From contig JBBQJT010000013.1 of NCBI GenBank assembly GCA_038326165.1, forward strand, positions 6,901 to 70,900: DNA of 64,000 bases, given 5' to 3'. The position numbers and the translations under genes were made by a program. Source of the stretch: JAEUUM01 sp038326165 (GTDB taxonomy: Bacteria > Bacteroidota > Bacteroidia > Chitinophagales > Saprospiraceae). Shown piece after piece: positions 53,527 to 62,174 of the stretch (positions within the stretch are counted from its first letter, which is position 1; each line of letters starts with the position of its first letter). The notes under the pieces are model-generated. The model worked only from the letters and a program-made list of their open reading frames with translations. It did no database searches and was not told the DNA's origin.

Positions 53527-54031
53527 TGACCGATAAATATAAAGCATCGAAATAAGTGAAATGAGAAATAAATTCCTAGACAAAACCTATTGAGTAAACT
53601 CATTAATTAATAGAAAAATAAATAATTGTTTGACGCCCCTGCAATAAATCATAAGAGATAAAAGCAAAACAACGAAGATAAATGGATACAATATTTTGGA
53701 TATGTGTAAAAATTATGCGGATAATGAACAAAATGTTAGGGATTACTTACCAATAATTAAATGTGCTTTTATTTGTAATCATTCACCCGGCAATCACTAT
53801 ATTTTTATTCATAAAATACAGAAAGTATAAAAGACTTTGCAAAGAACCTCAAGACCAAAAACACGTAATTCAGATTGAAAATGCTCAATAGATTTCATGC
53901 TTGCAATAAGCATTAAAAATAAGAAGTAATGAACTATTTTTGTCAATCAATCAACATAAAATTGATTGATTTGGCAAGCTTGTTCGCAAACTTCCATCAG
54001 TTTACATGCCCAACAAATAACCTGCAAAGCT
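53527..54031. other. 505-bp gap after the helicase gene
   Basis: No reading frame of note in 53527-53930. The right end carries the promoter and inverted repeat of the Crp-family gene (53935-53969). The area is AT-rich with short direct repeats only. Confidence 0.5.
53935..53969 (+). promoter_or_regulatory. Crp-gene -7 element (TATTTTTG) and inverted repeat TCAATCAAT-N9-ATTGATTGA
   Basis: An exact TAnnTTTG (53935-53942) is followed directly by a perfect 9-bp inverted repeat (53943-53951 and 53961-53969) across the expected transcription start. This is a plausible autoregulatory operator or a 5' mRNA hairpin. Confidence 0.5.
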
Positions 54032-54541
54032 ATGATGAATGAACTTATAGAACTTTCTGAAAAGACAATTTGCTTAGATCGAAACGAATTTTTAAAAGTC
54101 AAGGGAAGCGTTGATACAAATGTCTATTTTATCGAAAGTGGAAGTTTGAGGGTTTTCGTTTTAGACGACTTTGAAGAGCAGACGATAAGGTTTGGCTACA
54201 AGGAAAATTTGATAGTTTCGCTAGACTCCTTCCTGACAAGTAAACCCTCTGAATTCTTTATTCAAGCGATTAAAAAGACCGTCGTAAAAGTTATAACTAA
54301 ATCTCAATTTGATAATTTCATAAAATTGGAAAAGAACAGGGGTTTTTGGACCCATATTTTAGAGAGTTTGGTAATTCAACAAATGGAACGTGAAATTGAC
54401 ATTCTAACAAATTCGCCGAAAGAAAGATACCAAAAAGTCCTTAATCGAAGCCCTCAACTTTTTCAGGAAATTCCACTCAGATACATCGCCAACTATTTAA
54501 GAATGAGTGCTGAAACTTTATCCCGATTAAAAAAGTCTTGA
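54032..54541 (+). CDS. Crp/Fnr-family transcriptional regulator
   Basis: 169 residues from ATG 54032; an earlier in-frame start lies near the -7 element and lacks homology. The cyclic-nucleotide-binding-type beta roll is seen in LKVKGSVDTNVYFIESGSLRVFVLDDFEEQTIRFGYKENLIVSLDSFL. The C-terminal HTH has IPLRYIANYLRMSAETLSRLKKS at the very end, typical of short bacteroidetal Crp regulators. The effector is unknown; the Arg that contacts cAMP phosphate is not evident. It is followed 58 bp later by a DinB-like gene, a pairing often seen in Bacteroidota (recalled). Confidence 0.88.
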   Translation: MMNELIELSEKTICLDRNEFLKVKGSVDTNVYFIESGSLRVFVLDDFEEQTIRFGYKENLIVSLDSFLTSKPSEFFIQAIKKTVVKVITKSQFDNFIKLEKNRGFWTHILESLVIQQMEREIDILTNSPKERYQKVLNRSPQLFQEIPLRYIANYLRMSAETLSRLKKS

Positions 54542-54599
54542 CTTCAATCAAGAATTATGGAAATTGATTTTTAGACCTTTGCATAAAATTTATAATACT

Positions 54600-55196
54600 A
54601 TGGAATCAGAAGATTTAATTCAGTCGCTTATTGAGCAATCCCGAAATATCATAAATCAGGCGGAAAAAATCAAAAGCAATGATTTACAATTTTTCACCTG
54701 GAAAGAAAATCCAGATACGTGGAGCATTTTGGAGTGTTTGGAACATTTGAATTTATACGGCGATTACTACTTGCCACAAATTGAAAATTCCATAAAAAAT
54801 ACCCAATTAAAAAGCGAAATAGAATTTAGAAGCGGACTTTTAGGTAAGTACTTTGCCAAAAGTATGTTGCCAAAAGAGCAACTCAACAAAATGAAAACAT
54901 TTAAAGACAAAAATCCTTTGAATGCTAAGCTCGATAAAAATGTTATAGACAAATTTATCAATCAGCAAATAAAATTAATTGATCTGTTAATCCAATCAAG
55001 AAATGTTAGCTTAAATAAGGTAAAAGTTAGTACGTCCATATCAAGTTTGATCAAGCTAAAATTAGGAGATACCTTTCAGTTTATCATAAACCACAACTTG
55101 AGACATCTCAAACAAATCGAAAGAATCCAGACAAATTTAAAAACATTTCAAGGCAAACCAACAGCTAACATTCCACCACTTCCCAAAATCCAATAA
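54600..55196 (+). CDS. DinB-superfamily protein
   Basis: 198 residues from ATG 54600 (an earlier start adds 12 non-homologous residues). The DinB_2 pattern is present: FTWKENPDTWSILECLEHLNLYGDYYLPQIENSI, with the first conserved His in CLEHLNLY, and near the C-terminus FQFIINHNLRHLKQIERIQ with further His residues. The four-helix fold and spacing fit a metal-binding DinB protein. It is probably co-transcribed with the Crp-family gene upstream and could be its target or a stress enzyme (inference). Confidence 0.85.
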   Translation: MESEDLIQSLIEQSRNIINQAEKIKSNDLQFFTWKENPDTWSILECLEHLNLYGDYYLPQIENSIKNTQLKSEIEFRSGLLGKYFAKSMLPKEQLNKMKTFKDKNPLNAKLDKNVIDKFINQQIKLIDLLIQSRNVSLNKVKVSTSISSLIKLKLGDTFQFIINHNLRHLKQIERIQTNLKTFQGKPTANIPPLPKIQ

Positions 55197-55303
55197 ATCT
55201 AATATTTCAAGTTAATTTATGATGCAATATTAGCAAGGTTAAAATATAGCCTCTTGTCGGTTAAATTATAAAAATATGGATTAAAATTGAAGAAATAATT
55301 TAC

Positions 55304-55311
55304 TATTTTTG
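55304..55311 (+). promoter_or_regulatory. -7 promoter element (TATTTTTG) upstream of the membrane protein gene
   Basis: Exact TAnnTTTG, 108 nt before the ATG at 55419. The 16-bp context ACTATTTTTGTAATTC is repeated exactly at the nhaA promoter (60568-60583). Confidence 0.5.
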
Positions 55312-55418
55312 TAATTCTAAATGCTAATATCAGGGCACATTGAGTTTTTTTCGCAACATTTCATGATAAAGTAAGAGTCTGATTTAGTATTTTGTGCAGG
55401 CATTGTAAAAAATAGAAA

Positions 55419-56135
55419 ATGATAGACGATTTACCAAGCTATATTTCACTGATTTTTGGCCTAACAACGCTTGCCACTTTGCTACTTTTCATTTGGACCA
55501 TTAGAAACTCAAATTCTGAAACGATACGAAATAAATCAACACTAATTTTCATCATTTTGACAATCTGGTTAGGAATTCAAAGTGTTTTGACACTGAAAAA
55601 TATTTACAACACAGATACAAATTCATTTCCACCAAAAATTATATTGTTCGGAATTTTGCCAATAATGCTGATAATTCTGCTTTTGTTTGCAACTCAAAAA
55701 GGACGATACTTTGTAGACAGCTTACCTCTCAAAAATTTGACCCATTTGAACGCAGTGAGAATTCCAGTTGAGATCGTTTTATTTTGGCTTTTCCTCAACA
55801 AAGCTATTCCTGAACTCATGACTTTTGAAGGAAGAAACTTTGATATTTTTGCCGGAATTACAGCACCATTTATCGCCTATTTTGGCTTTACTAAAACCAA
55901 ATTAAACTGGCAAACACTCTTGATGTGGAATGTCCTTTGCCTGGGACTTTTAATAAATATTGTTGTGATCGCTATATTTTCTACACCCTCACCAATGCAA
56001 AAATTTGCATTCGAACAACCTAACACAGCAATTTTGAATTTTCCTTTTAGTTGGTTGCCTACATTTATAGTTCCAATTGTTTTGTTTGGACATTTGAGCT
56101 CAATTAGACAATTATTGAGGCAGAAAAATAACTGA
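55419..56135 (+). CDS. Multi-pass membrane protein of unknown function
   Basis: 238 residues with about seven hydrophobic segments: ISLIFGLTTLATLLLFIWTI; STLIFIILTIWLGI; IILFGILPIMLIILLLFA; IVLFWLFLNKAI; IFAGITAPFIAYFGF; LLMWNVLCLGLLINIVVIAIF; FIVPIVLFGHLSS. No catalytic motif or transporter signature is recognised. It resembles a family of small bacteroidetal inner-membrane proteins found near regulators (recollection). It is monocistronic with its own promoter. Confidence 0.75.
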   Translation: MIDDLPSYISLIFGLTTLATLLLFIWTIRNSNSETIRNKSTLIFIILTIWLGIQSVLTLKNIYNTDTNSFPPKIILFGILPIMLIILLLFATQKGRYFVDSLPLKNLTHLNAVRIPVEIVLFWLFLNKAIPELMTFEGRNFDIFAGITAPFIAYFGFTKTKLNWQTLLMWNVLCLGLLINIVVIAIFSTPSPMQKFAFEQPNTAILNFPFSWLPTFIVPIVLFGHLSSIRQLLRQKNN

Positions 56136-56160
56136 CCCCCAAAACGAAAAAAGTAATCCA

Positions 56161-57492
56161 ATGACATTTAAAGAAATAAAGACTTATTCACGTATTGAAA
56201 TGAAGGACAAACATTTGAGCAAAGTTGTAACATCTGACCGAGACAAATACATAAAGGTGAAACATAAAATCATATTTTACGCAAGCATACTTACTGTCCT
56301 AATTACTTCCTGCAACATCGCGCAGGCTCAGCTTGCAAATTCCTATCCCAACGATGTGGGCATAGAAAATGATCCCTATGTGTTGTACGTTGAAAAATTT
56401 GATGATGGGATTTCCAATATTCTCAGTCGCTATAATGAAAAAATCAATACTGCTGGTATGGTAATAGACTCGGATGTTCCTGCAGGCAGCTTAGACCCAT
56501 ATTCCCTAAATATGACGTCACTCCAGGGAACAAATACTGGAGGTTATTTATACAAAAATTTTAATCCCGGGTTTGACAGCGTTGTATACATCCGCTATTA
56601 CGTAAAATACCCATCAATATCGAATGGATTCTTTCATCATGAAGGCGTATGGTTTGGAGGATATAATCCCGCAACCAACTGGCCCAATCCCCAAGCAGGT
56701 ACCTGTGGATTAGGAAACAGCAGGTTAAGCATTACATACGAAACGGTTTGGCAGCAAACAAATCCTCCTGGCATGGATACATACCTTTATTGGGGAGATA
56801 TGCAAAGTTGGAACGGTGGAAGTAGCTGTTACGGAAATACCATACTAAGTGAAGGCCGAACCGACTATGGGAAACCTGCATCTCCCGACGCTCCAATCAA
56901 TACCCTTGATGAATGGATGTGTATTGAAATGATGATCAAACTCAATAATCCGGTAAGCGAATACAATGGAGAACTCGCAGTATGGCAAAATGGTGTGCAG
57001 TTAGGACACTGGGGTCCTGGGTTTCCAAATGGGCATTGGCTAAAAGACAAGTGGTACAATAATCCTTTGGATCCGGCATTTCAAGGTTTCCGCTGGCGTA
57101 CAGATGCCAAAGTAAATATCAATTGGATTTGGTTCTTGTTCTATCATAGTAACCCTAACGCCCCTTCAAGTTATCTGAAATTTGATCACTTTGTCATGGC
57201 AAAAAAATACATTGGACCCTTGAATGATCTGACAAGTATTGCAGATCATAAAAATTCTTTACCCATTCATATTTATCCCAATCCGACGTCAAAAAATCTT
57301 ACGCTAGATATACCTGGTTCCTATTCAAAGAAAGAAATTGCCATTTATAATTTACTGGGTGAAAACGTATTCAATGCCCATGCGGAAACAGAAAAAACAT
57401 TTTTAGATGTTTCACACTTGGTCCCCGGAACTTACATCATTGAAGTAAGATCTGACAAACAACTGAGCCGACAAAAATTTAGCAAGGAGTAA
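56161..57492 (+). CDS. Secreted jelly-roll (PL14-like) protein with T9SS sorting domain
   Basis: 443 residues. An N-terminal hydrophobic segment (IIFYASILTVLITSC, then AQAQ) is preceded by about 40 polar residues, so a start at Met 56200 is equally plausible. The body has the concanavalin-like pattern of polysaccharide-lyase-14 type folds: FFHHEGVWFGGYNP, EWMCIEMMIKLNNP...YNGELAVWQNGVQLGHWGP, NINWIWFLFYHS...YLKFDHFVMAKKYIGPL. The last 80 residues are a Por domain (HIYPNPTSKNLTLDI, IAIYNLLGENVF, PGTYIIEVRSD). Alginate or glucuronan lyase activity is a guess from fold resemblance only. Confidence 0.75.
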   Translation: MTFKEIKTYSRIEMKDKHLSKVVTSDRDKYIKVKHKIIFYASILTVLITSCNIAQAQLANSYPNDVGIENDPYVLYVEKFDDGISNILSRYNEKINTAGMVIDSDVPAGSLDPYSLNMTSLQGTNTGGYLYKNFNPGFDSVVYIRYYVKYPSISNGFFHHEGVWFGGYNPATNWPNPQAGTCGLGNSRLSITYETVWQQTNPPGMDTYLYWGDMQSWNGGSSCYGNTILSEGRTDYGKPASPDAPINTLDEWMCIEMMIKLNNPVSEYNGELAVWQNGVQLGHWGPGFPNGHWLKDKWYNNPLDPAFQGFRWRTDAKVNINWIWFLFYHSNPNAPSSYLKFDHFVMAKKYIGPLNDLTSIADHKNSLPIHIYPNPTSKNLTLDIPGSYSKKEIAIYNLLGENVFNAHAETEKTFLDVSHLVPGTYIIEVRSDKQLSRQKFSKE

Positions 57493-57629
57493 GTGGATAT
57501 TTAATTTCATGAATGACATGAAATAAATTCTAATAAACATCTCTTATCACAGTTTTTTTATGTGCATTATGTCAATCAATCTCAATACAATTTACGAGCT
57601 TTAAAAATGTAAGAATTAAAAAATTAACT

Positions 57630-58763
57630 ATGAAAAGAAGCATACTCATCATGTCGTTTTTGCTGGTCGGGTTAAGCACCTTTTGTCAGCAGACTATTAC
57701 TAAAAATTTTATGCACAATGGCGTGAATAGATCATTTATAGTCTACATACCAGAAATTTATGACGAGACAAAACCTGCTCCGTTATTGTTAAACTTTCAT
57801 GGATACACAATGACTGCTTTAACCCAAATGAATTATTGCGATTTCCGGCCCATTGCGGATACTGCTGGGTTTATACTTCTGGTACCCCAAGGAACCTTAC
57901 TCAATGGAAGTACACATTGGAATGTTGGTGGCTGGACTGTAGGAAGTATTGCTGATGACATTGGATTCACAAATGCTATGATTGATACCATTGCTGCTAA
58001 TTACAATATCGACTTGACCAAAGTATATAGCACCGGTTTTTCCAATGGTGGATTTTTTAGTTTTGAATTGGCTTGTCAATTGGGAGATAGAATAGCCGCA
58101 ATCGGTTCGGTTAGTGGCTCTATGACGCCTGAGACGTATAACAATTGCAATGCCACACGACGTGTGCCAATTCTCCAAATACATGGGACTAATGATAATA
58201 CTGTCCCGTACAAAGGTGCAAGTTGGACAAGGCCCGTTGATACAGTCTTAACTTATTGGATTAATCACAACCAAACCAACACAAGCCCTACAATCTTAGA
58301 TTTGCCGAATCTTAATACTACAGATGGATCTACTGTAAAGAAATATACCTATTCAGGAGACGATAGTTGTACTTCGGTTGTGCATTATCAAATTATCAAC
58401 GGAGGTCATACTTGGCCCGGCACTCCAGGTACTTCAACCAATAGGGACATCAATGCTAGTTCAGTTATCTGGAACTTTTTAAGCCAATATTCATTGAATG
58501 ATTGTCAAACTACGGGGATCACTCAAGCTGAAATTTTTAATAATATTTTGGTTTATCCAAACCCGACAGTTGACCGAATCAATATCAAATCAACAGAAAA
58601 TTACAATAAATTAGATATTGTTGACCTAGTGGGGAAGCTTCATTATTCAGCCAAAATATCTGAAAATTCCATAGACCTATCAGAACTAAAAGCGGGTATT
58701 TATTTTGCAAAGTTTTACCTTCAAGACTCCAAAGTTTTGACCATAAAAATTACAAAATTATAA
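57630..58763 (+). CDS. Secreted PHB-depolymerase/feruloyl-esterase-like hydrolase with T9SS sorting domain
   Basis: 377 residues with a signal peptide (MKRSILIMSFLLVGLSTFC, then QQ). The LpqC/esterase-PHB depolymerase fold is shown by PLLLNFHGYTMTA (oxyanion), FILLVPQGT, the nucleophile elbow TGFSNGGFFSFELACQL, the acid in QIHGTNDNTVPY and the His in NGGHTWPGTPG. The C-terminal Por domain is VYPNPTVDRINIKS ... LDIVDLVGKLHYS ... AGIYFAKFYL. It is likely exported through T9SS and acts on extracellular polyester or feruloylated polysaccharide; these two substrates cannot be told apart here. Confidence 0.88.
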   Translation: MKRSILIMSFLLVGLSTFCQQTITKNFMHNGVNRSFIVYIPEIYDETKPAPLLLNFHGYTMTALTQMNYCDFRPIADTAGFILLVPQGTLLNGSTHWNVGGWTVGSIADDIGFTNAMIDTIAANYNIDLTKVYSTGFSNGGFFSFELACQLGDRIAAIGSVSGSMTPETYNNCNATRRVPILQIHGTNDNTVPYKGASWTRPVDTVLTYWINHNQTNTSPTILDLPNLNTTDGSTVKKYTYSGDDSCTSVVHYQIINGGHTWPGTPGTSTNRDINASSVIWNFLSQYSLNDCQTTGITQAEIFNNILVYPNPTVDRINIKSTENYNKLDIVDLVGKLHYSAKISENSIDLSELKAGIYFAKFYLQDSKVLTIKITKL

Positions 58764-58981
58764 GCGCAGACCTCACTAAAACGGCTGGCACAAAAGACCC
58801 AGTTGAGGTGGAATAAGCATTCAAAACAAACATTTAACTTTGAGCTCCTTCATTTCATGAAACATGAACAAAGTATAGCATAGATGGAGATATTGTAACT
58901 TCATCCACTGAATAGGACATTGAAAGAAATTACAACAGACGGGGATGCTGAAAACCTTTTAGAGTAAGCAGCACAAAAGAT

Positions 58982-60328
58982 ATGCTCAAAATGAAAACCA
59001 ATCAAGCTTCCCAACTATTGATTGCAGCTGTTGCCCTGTTTTTGATAACAGTAAATTGCAATAAGGCTATCGCACAAAATAAATACCACACTACCTCGAT
59101 TACTTTAGCAGCAGATGTAATTGAGCAAAAGCTGATTGGCTGGCGGCACGATATCCATCAAAACCCTGAATTGGGCAACAGAGAGTTTCGCACTGCCGAA
59201 CTCGTGGCCAAACATTTAGAATCCTTGGGCATTGAAGTAAAAACTAAAGTGGGCGTGACAGGTGTAGTTGGTATTTTAAAAGGCGACAAGCCTGGTCCAG
59301 TTATAGCATTGAGAGCAGATATGGACGCATTGCCGATAGAAGAAGTCAATGACTTGCCCTATGCTTCCAAAGTAAAAACCATATATAACGGAAAAGAAAC
59401 CAACGTTATGCATGCATGTGGTCATGATGGACATACTGCTATTTTGATGGCCGTTGCTGAAGTATTAGCTGGCATGAAAAAAGATCTGAAGGGGACCGTG
59501 AAATTTATTTTTCAACCTGCTGAAGAAGGACCACCAAAAGGCGAGGAAGGTGGCGCCGAATTGATGATCAAAGAAGGCGTATTAGAAAACCCAAAAGTGG
59601 AAGTAATATTTGGTTTGCATCTGGATTCACAATTGGAGGTCGATAAACTTTCTTACCATCCTGCAGGCACCTTTGCTGGTGCAGCAGACTTTAAAATTAC
59701 GGTAAAAGGTAAGCCCAGCCACGGCGCTCAACCATGGAATTCGGTTGACCCAATTTTTGTTGCTTCTCAAATCGTCACCAGTCTTCAACAAATAGTAAGC
59801 AGAAATTTAAAACTTACCGAAAATGCTGCAGTGGTTACAGTGGGAGCTATCAATGGCGGCAACCGTTCAAATATTATTCCCACAGAGGTAGAAATGTTGG
59901 GCACCATAAGAACATTTACCAATGACGATGAAACTTTGGTATTCAAAAGAGTAAAACAAATAGCAGAAAAAACAGCCGAAGCAGCAGGTGCAACTGCAAC
60001 AGTTGAAGTACCTTTCTCATATCATTACCCTGTTACCTATAATGATGTAGCACTCACGAATGCCATGTTGCCCTCCATTCAAAAATCGGCCGGAGCAGAA
60101 AATGTATTGCTCGTTCCAGCCATTACAATTTCAGAAGATTTTTCATTTTATGCACAGAAAGTGCCTGGCTTATTTTTTCGTTTAGGCGGTGCACCAAAAG
60201 GAAAAGACATTGAAACGGCTGGGCCACATCATACACCAGAATTTATCATTGATGATGCAGCATTCAAATTAGGTGTCATTACTTTTTGCAATTTGGTATT
60301 TGACTATTCGGAGTTGAAAAAGAATTGA
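58982..60328 (+). CDS. M20-family amidohydrolase (N-acyl-amino-acid deacylase type), exported
   Basis: 448 residues. The N-terminus is a signal (LLIAAVALFLITVNCNKAIA, then Q), possibly a lipobox at VNC. The peptidase core has RHDIHQNPELGNREF, ALRADMDALPIEE, the metal-binding Cys in HACGHDGHTA, FQPAEEG and the dimerisation domain with GKPSHGAQPW. The C-terminal HHTPEFIIDD supplies the last metal His. These are hallmarks of the IAA-amino-acid/hippurate hydrolase subgroup. It would release amino acids from N-acyl conjugates in the periplasm. Neighbouring genes give no further hint. Confidence 0.92.
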   Translation: MLKMKTNQASQLLIAAVALFLITVNCNKAIAQNKYHTTSITLAADVIEQKLIGWRHDIHQNPELGNREFRTAELVAKHLESLGIEVKTKVGVTGVVGILKGDKPGPVIALRADMDALPIEEVNDLPYASKVKTIYNGKETNVMHACGHDGHTAILMAVAEVLAGMKKDLKGTVKFIFQPAEEGPPKGEEGGAELMIKEGVLENPKVEVIFGLHLDSQLEVDKLSYHPAGTFAGAADFKITVKGKPSHGAQPWNSVDPIFVASQIVTSLQQIVSRNLKLTENAAVVTVGAINGGNRSNIIPTEVEMLGTIRTFTNDDETLVFKRVKQIAEKTAEAAGATATVEVPFSYHYPVTYNDVALTNAMLPSIQKSAGAENVLLVPAITISEDFSFYAQKVPGLFFRLGGAPKGKDIETAGPHHTPEFIIDDAAFKLGVITFCNLVFDYSELKKN

Positions 60329-60520
60329 TGGATACTACTATTTGTAGCAAAGAAACCATCTAAGCTATCATCCTAAATTATCACAGGTTTGTAATGAGTT
60401 TTGATCAAACGCCTAATCTAACTTTCAGCTGAACAACTACCTCGAATCCAACAAATTCGATTTTTTCACAACAAAAAATGACCAATTTCATGTCCTAATA
60501 ACAAGGATAAAAAGTAATAT

Positions 60521-60540
60521 CGTTCAGGGATCCTTGGGTA
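60521..60540 (+). repeat. 20-bp direct repeat, left copy
   Basis: It matches 63304-63323 at 19 of 20 bases (core CAGGGATCCTTGGGTA). The two copies flank the nhaA - HsdR fragment - transposase - palindrome block. Confidence 0.6.
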
Positions 60541-60569
60541 AGGATGCAGTAAAATTTGTAAGAATTGAC

Positions 60570-60577
60570 TATTTTTG
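60570..60577 (+). promoter_or_regulatory. -7 promoter element (TATTTTTG) of nhaA
   Basis: Exact TAnnTTTG in the same 16-bp context as at 55302-55317. Transcription would begin near 60584, about 115 nt before the nhaA ATG. Confidence 0.5.
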
Positions 60578-60588
60578 TAATTCATCGA

Positions 60589-60622
60589 CAGGCAATTGGA
60601 TCGTTTGTCCTGCTTTTTTTTT
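60589..60622 (+). terminator. Terminator-like hairpin in the nhaA leader
   Basis: Stem CAGGCAA with TTG-T-CCTG (one bulged T), then C and nine T. It lies between the -7 element and the nhaA start, so it could attenuate nhaA or stop read-through from upstream. Confidence 0.55.
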
Positions 60623-60698
60623 CACAACTCCTTCCGATATATTGGCAGAATAAGCTCTAAGTAAAATTTAACGGACACGACTCAGACGAACAATCAGC

Positions 60699-61850
60699 AT
60701 GAAATTAACACGACTATTCAAAGAATTTTTTAACAGCGAAAAAACAGGTGGGCTGATATTGGTTTTCGTGACAATTATTTCACTCCTACTTGCAAACTCG
60801 CCCTGGCAGACAGATTATATTGGTTTTTGGCATTATGAAATTAATGGTCATAGCTTTGTTCATTGGATAAATGACGGATTGATGGCAATTTTCTTTTTGC
60901 TGATAGGCTTAGAACTAGAAAGAGAAATTTACAAAGGAGAACTTTCCAATATAAAAGACGCGTTATTCCCGCTTTTTGGAGCGTTAGGTGGTATTATTCT
61001 TCCTGCAGGACTTTTCTTACTCTACAACTACGGAACAGAAACCCAATCAGGTGCAGGCATTCCGATGGCAACCGACATTGCCTTTGCCTTAGGAATTTTG
61101 TCTTTGTTGGGAAACAGAGTACCGATTACGTTAAAAGTGTTTTTGACAGCGTTGGCCGTCATTGACGACTTAGCCGCAATAATTATCATAGCAATTTTCT
61201 ATACCAAAACACTTCTTTGGACCAAGCTATTTATTGCTTTAGGAATTTTTGCATTGCTTTTGGTGTTCAACAGAATGAAGATAAGAAACTTAATGCCCTA
61301 CATTATTGGTGGAGTTTTAATGTGGTATTTTATGTTGCAATCAGGAGTCCACGCCACTATAACAGGAGTTTTATTGGCATTTGCGATTCCATTTGGCAAT
61401 GGAAATGAAAAATCAACTTCCTACATTTTACAACATTATCTACACAAGCCAGTAGCATTTATCATTTTGCCAATTTTTGCTTTAGCAAACACTGCAATTG
61501 TATTCAGTGGCGACATAACCCAAATATTGACTGAAAATTATAGTTTGGGAATTGCGTTGGGACTTATTGTAGGCAAGCCATTGGGCATTTTTGGTTTTAC
61601 TTACTTAGCAGTAACATTTGGACTTTGTCAACTTCCGGATGAGCTCAATTGGAAATCCATACTGGGCGTTGGTTTTTTAGGCGGCATTGGATTTACCATG
61701 TCAATTTTTATTGCTTTGCTTGCATTTGACAACGAAGATTTAATCAACAACTCTAAACTGGTAATCTTAATTTCTTCATTGACAGCAGGACTTTTAGGGT
61801 TTTTAACACTAAAACTGGCATTAAAAACCAAAACCTATGACGAAAACTGA
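60699..61850 (+). CDS. nhaA: NhaA-type Na+/H+ antiporter
   Basis: 383 residues, 11-12 helices. Start region FFNSEKTGGLILVFVTIISLLLANS, then HWINDGLMAIFFLLIGLELERE, and the ion-binding region MATDIAFALGILSLLGNRVP with AVIDDLAAIIIIAIFYT, which carries the two adjacent Asp residues (Asp163/164 in E. coli NhaA). GKPLGIFGFTYLAV and GIGFTMSIFIALLAF complete the signature. It extrudes Na+ for pH and salt homeostasis and would restore the Na+ gradient used by Na+-coupled symporters such as SbtA (inference). The 31-bp gap to the HsdR remnant suggests that nhaA sits at the edge of a rearranged defence locus. Confidence 0.96.
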   Translation: MKLTRLFKEFFNSEKTGGLILVFVTIISLLLANSPWQTDYIGFWHYEINGHSFVHWINDGLMAIFFLLIGLELEREIYKGELSNIKDALFPLFGALGGIILPAGLFLLYNYGTETQSGAGIPMATDIAFALGILSLLGNRVPITLKVFLTALAVIDDLAAIIIIAIFYTKTLLWTKLFIALGIFALLLVFNRMKIRNLMPYIIGGVLMWYFMLQSGVHATITGVLLAFAIPFGNGNEKSTSYILQHYLHKPVAFIILPIFALANTAIVFSGDITQILTENYSLGIALGLIVGKPLGIFGFTYLAVTFGLCQLPDELNWKSILGVGFLGGIGFTMSIFIALLAFDNEDLINNSKLVILISSLTAGLLGFLTLKLALKTKTYDEN

Positions 61851-61880
61851 AATAACAACATCATAAAATAGTCACAAGTT

Positions 61881-62174
61881 TTGCTCCACCAGTTAGGGAG
61901 CAAGTGGTCATTAACCCGACAAGAAAGAGGCAACAACGTGAAGAAACCAAACTACTTTACCAAATATGGCATAATAACCAAAAAGGTTTTAGAAGTATTA
62001 CTTGACAAATATGCTGATGAGGGCATTGCCAACATTGAAAGCATCGGAGTAATAAGAGTAAATCCATTTAATGAGTTTGGCTCTCCGATTGAAATTACCA
62101 ATGAGTTTGGAACCAAAGAAAAATATTTGGAAACTGTAAGAGAATTAGAAATTGAATTGTATAAATCAGTATAA
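61881..62174 (+). pseudogene. Type I restriction HsdR C-terminal fragment (5'-truncated)
   Basis: The frame ending at 62174 reads RQERGNNVKKPNYFTKYG, then VLEVLLDKYADEGIANIES, VNPFNEFGSPIEI and KYLETVRELEIELYKSV, which matches the last 85 or so residues of HsdR/EcoEI-type R subunits. There is no ATG at its beginning (first possible start TTG) and the roughly 700 upstream residues with nuclease and helicase motifs are absent. Its stop TAA overlaps the transposase ATG by one base. It is the scar of a lost type I restriction locus. Confidence 0.8.

Larger units (their letters stand above)
60329..60698. other. 370-bp gap upstream of nhaA
   Basis: No gene. It contains the first copy of a 20-bp direct repeat (60521-60540), an exact -7 element (60570-60577) and a terminator-like hairpin (60589-60622). 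The part 60329-60520 shows nothing I can name. Confidence 0.55.
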
